Of a DNA stretch of 43,052 nt, positions 15,912 to 22,933 are shown one piece after another (within the stretch, counting starts at the first letter, position 1; each line of letters opens with the position of its first letter). The notes beneath the pieces are model-generated. The model saw only the letters and a list, made by a program, of their open reading frames with translations. It searched no databases and had not been told where the DNA came from. The stretch is from Enterocloster aldenensis. GTDB taxonomy: Bacteria > Bacillota > Clostridia > Lachnospirales > Lachnospiraceae. The stretch is taken from contig NZ_QVEX01000028.1 of the NCBI RefSeq assembly GCF_003434055.1, forward strand, positions 1,951-45,002, in the 5' to 3' direction. The translations under genes were made by a program, and so were the position numbers.

Positions 15912-15940
15912 TTGACACAGGTTACTGTAACTCATATAAT
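15912..15940 (+). promoter_or_regulatory. Consensus sigma-A promoter of pgl-gnd-zwf-rpiA
   Basis: TTGACA (15912-15917), exactly 17 bases, TATAAT (15935-15940): a perfect match. The spacer contains the inverted repeat GTTAC-T-GTAAC (15921-15931), a likely repressor site. The start of pgl lies 60 bases downstream. Confidence 0.85.
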
Positions 15941-15999
15941 TACAGATGTAGAAACTGTATCATATCTTGTTACACTTTTATCATAGAAAGGAATCAGCC

Positions 16000-17004
16000 A
16001 TGAATATACTTACCGGATATATAGGCACCTATGCCTCACCCCAAAGTCTTGGGATATACCGTTTTTCCATGGACCTGGATAACGGAAACCTGTCAAGACC
16101 TGAACTATACTATGACGCTTTGGACTGCAAATACCTGTCCCTGTACGGAACGCTTTTAGCAGCTCCCAGGAAGCGGGACGGCCAGGCAGGGATATGTCTC
16201 CTTGATACAGCCGGGGGCAGTGTCAGCCTGGCAGGAGAAGCATTTCATGAGACAGCCCCGGCCTGCTATGTCATCCAGGATGACTCTTATATATACACTG
16301 CCAATTATCACGAAGGATGCGTCCTGGTCTATAAGAAATCCCCCGGCGGCCTGACACTGGCAAAGTGGATTGATATAGCCCCAAAGGCGGGCTGCCACCA
16401 GATTCTGTTCCACAGCCACTATATGCTGGTTCCCTGCCTGCTCCTTGACACGGTTAAGATATATGACTGCAGCAGGGATTTCGCACCGGCCGGGGAATTA
16501 AGGTTTGAGGCAGGTACCGGTCCCCGCCACGCAGTATTTGATAAGGACCACCACAGGCTGTTCCTGGCCAGCGAGCTAAGCAACCAGCTGTTTGTATATT
16601 CCCTGGCCGCGGATACGCGGTCAGGCCCCGCCTTCACCCTGGAGCAGGTTCATCCGCTCCTGCCCGTGGGCACGGCATACAAGGAACCCCCGGCCTCGGC
16701 AGCCATACGGCTGTCCCCGGATGGACGTTTCCTCTATGTATCCACACGCTTTGCCGATATCATAAGCGTGTTTCATATAGACGGCTGTCAGTTAAAGCTG
16801 GTACAGCAGACCGGCAGCGGCGGGATCCATCCCCGCGATTTCACCCTTACACCGGACGGACAGTATCTGCTGGCCGTCAACCGGACAGAGGGAGGGCTTG
16901 TGAGTTTCAGGATCAACCAGGAAACCGGATGCCTGACCGGCCCGTGTTCCCAGGTCCCTGCGCCTGAAGCAGTGGCCGTCATACTAGAACTAACCGCACA
17001 TTGA
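16000..17004 (+). CDS. pgl: 6-phosphogluconolactonase (YbhE-type beta-propeller)
   Basis: A 334-residue seven-bladed beta-propeller lactonase that hydrolyses 6-phosphogluconolactone, the second step of the oxidative pentose-phosphate pathway. GYIGTYA at the N-terminus, GTGPRHAVFD near 170, SRFADIISVFHID near 250 and GIHPRDFTLTPDGQYLLAVN near 275 are family signatures. The start at 16000 has AAAGGA upstream and begins MNILTGYIG, as expected; an upstream TTG in frame is not needed. It is the first gene behind a perfect promoter and is followed by gnd after 19 bases, next to the enzymes before and after it in the pathway. Confidence 0.9.
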   Translation: MNILTGYIGTYASPQSLGIYRFSMDLDNGNLSRPELYYDALDCKYLSLYGTLLAAPRKRDGQAGICLLDTAGGSVSLAGEAFHETAPACYVIQDDSYIYTANYHEGCVLVYKKSPGGLTLAKWIDIAPKAGCHQILFHSHYMLVPCLLLDTVKIYDCSRDFAPAGELRFEAGTGPRHAVFDKDHHRLFLASELSNQLFVYSLAADTRSGPAFTLEQVHPLLPVGTAYKEPPASAAIRLSPDGRFLYVSTRFADIISVFHIDGCQLKLVQQTGSGGIHPRDFTLTPDGQYLLAVNRTEGGLVSFRINQETGCLTGPCSQVPAPEAVAVILELTAH

Positions 17005-17023
17005 ATAAGGAGGAATTCATACC

Positions 17024-18454
17024 ATGACAAAACTTGATATTGGAATTGTAGGCCTGTCCGTTATGGGACGCAGCCTTGCCCTTAATATGGCAGACCATGG
17101 ATTTAAGGTAGGAGGTTACAACCGCAGCGCAGCCGTCACCGAGCAGGTGATGAAGGAGCATCCCCACCAGAACCTGACCCCGTTTTACGACCTAAACGGA
17201 CTGATTGCGTCCCTCTCCCGGCCCAGGAAGGTCATGCTGATGATACAGGCCGGAAAACCGGTGGACGCGGTGATTGAACAGCTGATTCCCCTTTTAGAAC
17301 AGGGGGATATCATCCTGGACGGCGGCAATTCCTTTTTTGAGGACACAAGAAGGCGCACAAAGATGCTGGAAGCACAGGGCATCCACTACCTGGGCGTAGG
17401 CATTTCCGGCGGGGAGGAAGGGGCCCGTTTCGGCCCGTCCATCATGCCGGGGGGCAGCAGGGACGCCTATGAACCGGTACGCCCCATATTGGAAGCCATT
17501 GCCGCCAAAGCAATGGATGAGCCGTGCTGCGCCTATATCGGCCCGGAGGGTGCGGGACATTACGTGAAAATGGTCCACAATGGCATTGAATACGCTGACA
17601 TGCAGCTGATTGCCGAGTCCTATCTCCTCTTAAAATATGTGGGAGGGTTTTCCAACAGGGAACTGGCTGATATCTTCCATTCCTGGAACCAGGGGGAACT
17701 GCACAGCTACCTGATTGGCATTACGGCTGACATCTTCCGGGAAGCAGACGACCTGGCGGACGGGGAACTGATTGACCATATACTGGACAGCGCCAAACAA
17801 AAAGGCACCGGAAGATGGGCCAGCATAGAGGCCCTGAAGCAGGGCGTGGATATTTCCATGATTACTTCCGCGTGCAGCGCACGTATCATGTCCAATCATC
17901 TGGACGCCAGGAAAAAGGCTTTTGGTCTGGTTGACGCCCCTGGAGTGAGCCCTGCCGCGGACAAGGAGCAATTTGCAGCCATGGTCAGGGAAGCCCTGTA
18001 TACGGGAAAAATCATTGCCTACGCCCAGGGATTCTCGCTGATGCAGGATGCGTCTTTGCAGTACGGATGGAACCTGGACCTTGGCAAGATTGCATCCATA
18101 TTCCGGGCCGGCTGCATCATCCAGGCCGTGTTCCTCAATGACATCACCAAGGCATTTGAAACCAGGTCCGAGGACGGCGCCAAACCGGAAAACCTCATAT
18201 TTGACCGTTTCTTCCTGTCCAGGATCAATGAACATCAGGACAGCCTCCGAAAGGCCGTATCCACCGGGGTCATGAACGGGCTGCCCATCCCGGCGCTCTG
18301 CAATGCCATCTCCTATCTGGATGAGTTTTGCGGAAAAGCAGTGGGAGCCAACCTGATCCAGGCACAGCGTGACTGCTTCGGCGCCCACACGTATGAAAGG
18401 ACGGACCGGGAAGGCACATTCCACCATGAATGGAGGAAAGCAAATGATAATTGA
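17024..18454 (+). CDS. gnd: 6-phosphogluconate dehydrogenase (decarboxylating)
   Basis: A 476-residue enzyme converting 6-phosphogluconate to ribulose 5-phosphate, CO2 and NADPH. The Rossmann motif reads GIVGLSVMGRSLALNMADHG (7-26), where most homologues have GLAVMG, and YNRS at 32-35 suits NADP. The catalytic stretch GISGGEEGARFGPSIMPGG (about 127-145) and GHYVKMVHNGIEYADMQ (about 180-196) are intact, including the Lys-Met-Val-His-Asn-Gly signature. Length is standard. The AAGGAGG upstream is strong. Its last 11 bases overlap zwf, so the two are translationally coupled. Confidence 0.95.
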   Translation: MTKLDIGIVGLSVMGRSLALNMADHGFKVGGYNRSAAVTEQVMKEHPHQNLTPFYDLNGLIASLSRPRKVMLMIQAGKPVDAVIEQLIPLLEQGDIILDGGNSFFEDTRRRTKMLEAQGIHYLGVGISGGEEGARFGPSIMPGGSRDAYEPVRPILEAIAAKAMDEPCCAYIGPEGAGHYVKMVHNGIEYADMQLIAESYLLLKYVGGFSNRELADIFHSWNQGELHSYLIGITADIFREADDLADGELIDHILDSAKQKGTGRWASIEALKQGVDISMITSACSARIMSNHLDARKKAFGLVDAPGVSPAADKEQFAAMVREALYTGKIIAYAQGFSLMQDASLQYGWNLDLGKIASIFRAGCIIQAVFLNDITKAFETRSEDGAKPENLIFDRFFLSRINEHQDSLRKAVSTGVMNGLPIPALCNAISYLDEFCGKAVGANLIQAQRDCFGAHTYERTDREGTFHHEWRKANDN

Positions 18455-19850
18455 CACCAACCTTACCATATTCGGCGGCACCGGGGACCTTACATTCCGT
18501 AAGCTCCTCCCCGCCCTGTACACCATGGACATTACCGGGAAGCTGCCCGGAAACAGCCGGATTGTAATCATCGGCCGCCGGGATTTTGATAATGCCAGTT
18601 ACCGTCAGGCCGCAAGGGAATGGGTGGAGAAAAATTCCCGGCTTCCCTTTGAAGAAAAAAGCTATGGACATTTTTCAGAAAAAATATATTATTACAAGAT
18701 GAATTTCTCAGAACTAAGCAAATACGAGGCCCTGGACAGGTATTACAGGCAGAATGAGATTCGGTCCCACCTGTTTTATTATGCAGTGGCTCCCCGTTTT
18801 TTCAGCGTCATCACAAAAGGGCTTAAGATGGTCGGGGGTTCTGAGGAAGGCAAGGTCATCCTGGAAAAGCCGTTTGGCGAAAACCTGGCGTCTGCCACAG
18901 TACTTAATAAAGAACTGGAAGCCCATTTCGGGGCCGGGCAGATATACCGCATTGACCATTATCTGGGCAAGGAAATGGTCCGCAACATACAGGCCATCCG
19001 GTTTGCCAACCCCATCTTTACCGATGTCTGGAACTCCCGGTATATCGAGTCCGTGCAGATTTCAGCGTTGGAGGATATGGGCGTGGAGACAAGGGGCGGA
19101 TACTATGATGCCAGCGGCGCCCTTAAGGATATGGTCCAGAACCACCTGCTTCAGATACTGTCCATCATGGCCATGGAGGAGCCAAAAGAAATGACCCCCA
19201 AGGGCCTCCACGATGCCCAGCTGGATGTATTTGACGCCCTGCGGCAGGCAGATGAGGAATCCATTAAGGAAATGCTTGTGTTAGGCCAATATGAGGGTTA
19301 TCAGAATGAACCACTTGTCCGCCCCGGGTCCCAGACAGAGACATTTGCCGCGCTTAAGCTCTTCATTGACAATAAACGATGGAAAGGAACGCCGTTTTAC
19401 ATCCGCACAGGAAAAAAGACCGGCACAAGGGAAATCGAACTGTCGGTCATCTTCAGGAGGCCTTATCCGGAAGTGGAACCCAATGTACTGATTATCAAAA
19501 TACAACCCACCGAAGGCGTATATCTTCAGTTTAACATTAAGCGTCCCGGGGATACGGACGATATCATTCCCACGAAAATGGATTTCTGCCAGAACTGCAA
19601 CCTGGTCCACCAGCTTAACACGCCCGAAGCATATGAACGCCTTATCACCGCATGCATGGAGGGGGAGCGCTCCTGGTTTTCCCAGTGGGACCAGATTGAA
19701 CGCTGCTGGAATTACATCAGCCGTTTAAAGGAGCTTTATTCCCATACAGCCCTGCCCGTTTACCCCTATATGCCGGGGACGCCGGGACCGGATGAGTCTG
19801 GCCGGCTGCTGGAAAAGCACGGACACCAGTGGATGAGACAGGAACCATAA
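18444..19850 (+). CDS. zwf: Glucose-6-phosphate 1-dehydrogenase
   Basis: A 468-residue enzyme that oxidises glucose 6-phosphate to the lactone and makes NADPH. FGGTGDLTFRKLLPAL (10-25) is the coenzyme site, EKPFG (141-145) and RIDHYLGKE (169-177, catalytic His172) the active site, with a second conserved His234 in VQNHLLQ. The frame is open back to 18369, but the ATG at 18444 has GGAGG seven bases upstream and gives a normal N-terminus; it overlaps the end of gnd by 11 bases. Gene order pgl-gnd-zwf puts the first pathway enzyme last. Confidence 0.95.
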   Translation: MIIDTNLTIFGGTGDLTFRKLLPALYTMDITGKLPGNSRIVIIGRRDFDNASYRQAAREWVEKNSRLPFEEKSYGHFSEKIYYYKMNFSELSKYEALDRYYRQNEIRSHLFYYAVAPRFFSVITKGLKMVGGSEEGKVILEKPFGENLASATVLNKELEAHFGAGQIYRIDHYLGKEMVRNIQAIRFANPIFTDVWNSRYIESVQISALEDMGVETRGGYYDASGALKDMVQNHLLQILSIMAMEEPKEMTPKGLHDAQLDVFDALRQADEESIKEMLVLGQYEGYQNEPLVRPGSQTETFAALKLFIDNKRWKGTPFYIRTGKKTGTREIELSVIFRRPYPEVEPNVLIIKIQPTEGVYLQFNIKRPGDTDDIIPTKMDFCQNCNLVHQLNTPEAYERLITACMEGERSWFSQWDQIERCWNYISRLKELYSHTALPVYPYMPGTPGPDESGRLLEKHGHQWMRQEP

Positions 19851-19924
19851 ACCGGGTATTTACAGGTTGTAGACAGGGTCATGAAGGATATCGGATATCG
19901 GAGGCAGGGTGGAAGCAGCAGAAC

Positions 19925-19980
19925 GGAATAAGCAGCAGGGGATAGGCAGCAAGGAATAAGCAGCAGGGAATAAGCAGCAG
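19925..19980 (+). repeat. 14-bp tandem repeat, four copies, between zwf and rpiA
   Basis: GGAATAAGCAGCAG occurs at 19925, 19953 and 19967, with the variant GGGATAGGCAGCAA at 19939, head to tail. A decayed fifth copy begins at 19981. It ends just before the rpiA Shine-Dalgarno sequence. Confidence 0.95.
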
Positions 19981-20006
19981 GGAGTCAGCATATAGGAGGC
20001 AGCCGG

Positions 20007-20843
20007 ATGAACAATACGGATGGATATCATGGAACCGAGGAACAAAAAAAGCTGGCAGCATTTAAAGCTGCCGGTGAAATACAGGACAATATGATATTGG
20101 GATTAGGCACCGGCTCAACTGTGTATCATCTCATCGTAAAGCTGGCGGAACGCGTCCGCGGCGGCCTATCTATCCATGCCGCCGCCACCTCTGCCAGGAC
20201 AGAGGAACTGGCTGCCCATTACGGCATCCCCCTTATCCCGTTCCATGGCGCGCAACAGATTCATCTTGCAATTGACGGCGTGGACGCCATTGACCCGGAC
20301 TTCCATTCCATTAAGGGCGGTGGCGGCGCGCTGTTCCGGGAAAAGGTGATTGCCTTAAAAGCCCTGCGTGTTATCTGGATCATGGATCAAAGTAAGCTGG
20401 TTCCAACACTGAACGGACTTACTCTGCCCGTGGAGGTGGTGCCCTTTGCTCTGGAATACGTGGAGGAACAAGTACGCGCCATGGGTTTTACATCCTGTCT
20501 GCGCCGGAACGGGGATGGGCCGGCCGAAGATGGGCCAGATAGGGGCAGACTGGACAAGAGCGGACTGGATAGAAGCCGACTGGTCAGAAACGGACTGATC
20601 AGAAACGGGCTGGTCAGAAGCGGACTGTCGGGGGATAATCCCGGCGCCAACGCCTTTCTTACGGATAACGGAAATTATATCCTGGATTTACAGGGTAAAG
20701 AAGGCATGGACTACCGTCTGATGGCCGGAAAACTTAAAGCTTTGACCGGCGTGGTGGAGACTGGGTTGTTTGGGAATATCTGCGAAAAAATCATAGTTGG
20801 TACAAAGGATGGGGTTATGGTAAAATCCCCTGCAAAACCATAA
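20007..20843 (+). CDS. rpiA: Ribose-5-phosphate isomerase A with a repetitive insertion
   Basis: A 278-residue RpiA interconverting ribulose and ribose 5-phosphate. LGLGTGSTVYHL (31-42), DGVDAIDPDF (90-99) and KGGGGALFREK (103-113) are the canonical phosphate and catalytic motifs, and TDNGNYILDL (219-228) is the late conserved strand. Typical RpiA proteins have about 220-230 residues; the excess is an insertion of roughly 45 residues (about 168-213) just before that strand. It contains six five-residue units of the type GLVRN, encoded by 15-bp tandem repeats, so the frame is kept. AGGAGG lies seven bases upstream of the ATG. It closes the pentose-phosphate operon. Function is probably retained, with the repeat in a surface loop. 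Confidence 0.92.
   Translation: MNNTDGYHGTEEQKKLAAFKAAGEIQDNMILGLGTGSTVYHLIVKLAERVRGGLSIHAAATSARTEELAAHYGIPLIPFHGAQQIHLAIDGVDAIDPDFHSIKGGGGALFREKVIALKALRVIWIMDQSKLVPTLNGLTLPVEVVPFALEYVEEQVRAMGFTSCLRRNGDGPAEDGPDRGRLDKSGLDRSRLVRNGLIRNGLVRSGLSGDNPGANAFLTDNGNYILDLQGKEGMDYRLMAGKLKALTGVVETGLFGNICEKIIVGTKDGVMVKSPAKP
20548..20622 (+). repeat. 15-bp in-frame tandem repeat inside rpiA, five copies
   Basis: Units starting GACTGG occur at 20548, 20563, 20578, 20593 and 20608, with consensus GACTGGTCAGAAGCG, and a partial sixth from 20623. Each encodes five residues, [RG]-L-[DVI]-[KR]-[SN]. Confidence 0.95.
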
Positions 20844-20939
20844 ACCGCAATCATTAAATTTACACACTTTACCTGACAAACCCTCATAAAATATTTAGTC
20901 CTTTAACCAATCCAATACCTGAACCGCCTCCGATACCCC

Positions 20940-20970
20940 AACCTCCCCCATACCGGAACCTCCCCCATAC
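20940..20970. repeat. 17-bp repeat after rpiA
   Basis: AACCTCCCCCATAC occurs at 20940-20953 and 20957-20970 (period 17), preceded by a degenerate copy (GAACCGCCTCCGATACCCC). It lies in the 183-base gap between rpiA and vsr, which holds no gene. Confidence 0.85.
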
Positions 20971-21026
20971 GCAATCCGGCCCCGTCCACCATCATATGCA
21001 TATCCCATCCGTATTCCTTCGCCTTG

Positions 21027-21473
21027 TCATTCCGATATCTTTATGTCAAATATAGTCTCCTCAATCACCCGCACACATTCATCCGTACGTTTCAGGATGT
21101 CCTTGCCCCAGAAATGTATGACTGTCCACCCTAAGAATAACAGCTTCTTGTCGTTTTCATCGTCCCGCTGCTTATTCCGCTCGATTTTCTTAATCCAGAA
21201 ATCCGGATTGCTTCCCCTTGACAGCCTTGGCTTAAGGATATCCCAGTCCTTCCCGTGGAAAAACTCGCTGTCACAGAATATGGCCAGCTTGTATTTTGTG
21301 ATGGCAATATCCGGGGACCCGGGCAGCTTCTTATAATTTTTCCTGTAACGGTATCCCTTTTCCCACAATGCCTTCCGGAGCTTTATCTCTATGCTTGTAT
21401 CCTTTCCCCTTATGTGGCTCATATTATCATGACGCTGTTTCCGCTTCACACCTTCATCCATAACATCACCCAT
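21027..21473 (-). CDS. vsr: Very short patch repair (Vsr) mismatch endonuclease
   Basis: A 148-residue Vsr-type nuclease that nicks next to T:G mismatches left by deamination of 5-methylcytosine. The N-terminal RKQRHDNMSHIRGKDTSIEIKLR is diagnostic, PGSPDIAI contains the catalytic Asp, and EFFHGKDW the catalytic His, with the Cys-rich zinc-type positions of the E. coli enzyme replaced. NPDFWIKKIERNKQRD is also typical. The frame is open to 21557, but that part contains the divergent promoter region, and a minus-strand TACAAT lies at 21490-21495. Starts at 21473 or 21461 are both possible; neither has a strong ribosome binding site. It is divergent from the methyltransferase, whose product it should protect. 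Confidence 0.88.
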   Translation of the reverse strand: MGDVMDEGVKRKQRHDNMSHIRGKDTSIEIKLRKALWEKGYRYRKNYKKLPGSPDIAITKYKLAIFCDSEFFHGKDWDILKPRLSRGSNPDFWIKKIERNKQRDDENDKKLLFLGWTVIHFWGKDILKRTDECVRVIEETIFDIKISE

Positions 21474-21539
21474 TTTATTATTTGTTTCTATTGTAACATA
21501 TACTGTTTTAAAGATAAAAGGGAGTTTCAAAAGTTTATC

Positions 21540-21568
21540 TTGATCAAACTCGCGCAATGTGTTATAAT
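21540..21568 (+). promoter_or_regulatory. Methyltransferase promoter
   Basis: TTGATC (21540-21545), 17-base spacer, TATAAT (21563-21568). AAGGAG follows at 21585-21590 before the ATG at 21599. Confidence 0.75.
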
Positions 21569-21575
21569 CATAACA
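21560..21575. promoter_or_regulatory. Inverted repeat over the methyltransferase -10
   Basis: TGTTAT (21560-21565) and ATAACA (21570-21575) flank four bases and cover the -10 hexamer; an outer ATGT/ACAT pair extends it. A bound protein would block this promoter and could also affect vsr. Confidence 0.5.
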
Positions 21576-21598
21576 TTACATGATAAGGAGCAATTACA

Positions 21599-22861
21599 AT
21601 GCAAAAAACGGTCTGTGAATTATTTGCCGGTGTAGGCGGATTTCGGTTGGGGCTGCAGCACGCTTCCCCTCAGTGGGAAACCGTATGGTTTTCCCAATGG
21701 GAGCCTGGCAGGAAAAAACAATGGGCACATGACTGTTATGTGAGGCACTTCGGAGATATAGATGAAAGGACAGGACAGGATATCGCGTCCGTTGATAAGA
21801 CAGCCATACCGGACCATACGCTTTTAGTGGGAGGTTTCCCCTGCCAGAATTACAGCGTGGCCGCATCCAAGTCATCCAAGGGCATCGAGGGGGAAAAGGG
21901 AGCCTTATGGTGGTCCATAAGGGATACGCTGATTGCAAAACGTCCTCCCTTTGTGCTGCTTGAGAATGTTGACCGTCTCTTAAAGAGTCCTGCATCCCAG
22001 CGGGGCCGGGATTTCGGCGTCATGCTGACCTGCTTTGCACAGTTAGGATACAATGTTGAGTGGAGGGTTGTGAATGCGGCGGATTACGGCGCTGCCCAAA
22101 GGCGCAGACGGATTTTCATATTTGCATGCAATAACAGGACGCGCCATGGGGCAGCCATGGGACTTTCTACGGCTGAGGACCTGTTGCTGCAGGACGGATT
22201 CTTCGCACAAGCATTTCCCTGCACCATAGACGCAAGCCTTAGGACGGAACGTATTCTCTTCCATGATTTAAGCAATGTGGATCCCCAGACCCTTTTGGCC
22301 GCGGGCGATGAGGACGGCAACAATGACTTACTGGACATATCCCGGCAGTTTGCCTTTCCCTTTGAAAACTCAGGTTTCATGATTAACGGAATCATCCATA
22401 CCTGCAGCACGGTCCCGGTTCATGAGCCTCCCATCCCGCTAAGGCAGATTGCGGTACAGGATGCGGACCAGCGTTACTATATCAGTGATGAGTCCATGGG
22501 GAAATGGGTGTACTTAAAAGGCGCCAAGAGAATCGACCGGGTTTCCAAATCCGGGCATGCCTATGTATTCTCTGAAGGCCCCATTGCATTCCCGGACCCT
22601 CTTGACAGGCCTTCGCGCACCATGCTGACCTCTGAGTCATCCTTAAACCGCAGCACACATGTCATAGCCGATCCGGTAACGGGAAGGCTGCGGCTGCTTA
22701 CCCCGGTGGAAGCCGAACGGCTTCAGGGATTTGATGATGAATGGACCAATACCGGCATGCCGGAAAAGTTCCGGTATTTCTGTATGGGCAATGCCCTGGT
22801 GGTTCCCATGATTGAACGGATGGGTACCGTGTTAAACAAAATCATAGAGGCGGAACCGTAG
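21599..22861 (+). CDS. DNA (cytosine-5) methyltransferase, orphan
   Basis: A 420-residue C5-cytosine methyltransferase. Motif I FAGVGGFRLGL (9-19), motif IV GGFPCQNYSVA with catalytic Cys82, motif VI LENVDRLL (121-128), motif VIII AAQRRRRIFIFA (165-176), and motifs IX-X (RLLTPVEAERLQGF and GNALVVPMIERMG) are all intact. The target-recognition region is about residues 180-345. No restriction endonuclease is adjacent; the partner is a Vsr repair nuclease, as with E. coli Dcm, but arranged divergently. Recognition sequence cannot be read from the protein. Either a solitary methylase or a relic of a restriction system. Confidence 0.93.
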   Translation: MQKTVCELFAGVGGFRLGLQHASPQWETVWFSQWEPGRKKQWAHDCYVRHFGDIDERTGQDIASVDKTAIPDHTLLVGGFPCQNYSVAASKSSKGIEGEKGALWWSIRDTLIAKRPPFVLLENVDRLLKSPASQRGRDFGVMLTCFAQLGYNVEWRVVNAADYGAAQRRRRIFIFACNNRTRHGAAMGLSTAEDLLLQDGFFAQAFPCTIDASLRTERILFHDLSNVDPQTLLAAGDEDGNNDLLDISRQFAFPFENSGFMINGIIHTCSTVPVHEPPIPLRQIAVQDADQRYYISDESMGKWVYLKGAKRIDRVSKSGHAYVFSEGPIAFPDPLDRPSRTMLTSESSLNRSTHVIADPVTGRLRLLTPVEAERLQGFDDEWTNTGMPEKFRYFCMGNALVVPMIERMGTVLNKIIEAEP

Positions 22862-22875
22862 ATTCCGCCTCTTTG
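22846..22875 (+). terminator. Terminator overlapping the methyltransferase stop
   Basis: AGAGGCGGAA (22846-22855) pairs with TTCCGCCTCT (22863-22872), followed by TTT. The TAG stop (22859-22861) is in the loop. Confidence 0.8.
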
Positions 22876-22933
22876 TCTTATATCACGCCATGTTTTATTT
22901 GTCTGAACCATGTCCCGCCGGCCCATGCTTATC

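Larger units (their letters stand above)
15524..15999. other. 476-base AT-rich divergent regulatory region (deoR2 / pgl)
   Basis: No gene is supported. It holds the deoR2 leader with an ATTTGGT/ACCAAAT hairpin (15544-15562) and TTCCACA boxes, a TATAAT on the minus strand at 15632-15637 with a poor -35, a TTGTGGAA at 15699-15706, and the pgl operon promoter at 15912-15940. The middle 150 bases show nothing specific. Confidence 0.6.

Noticed and set aside
20387..20650. Minus-strand frame with a repetitive LLSSPLLSS-like product
   Set aside because: It is the reverse complement of the rpiA minisatellite, not a gene.
21474..21557. N-terminal extension of Vsr
   Set aside because: It lies in the divergent promoter region, overlaps a likely minus-strand -10, and is not part of the conserved Vsr start.
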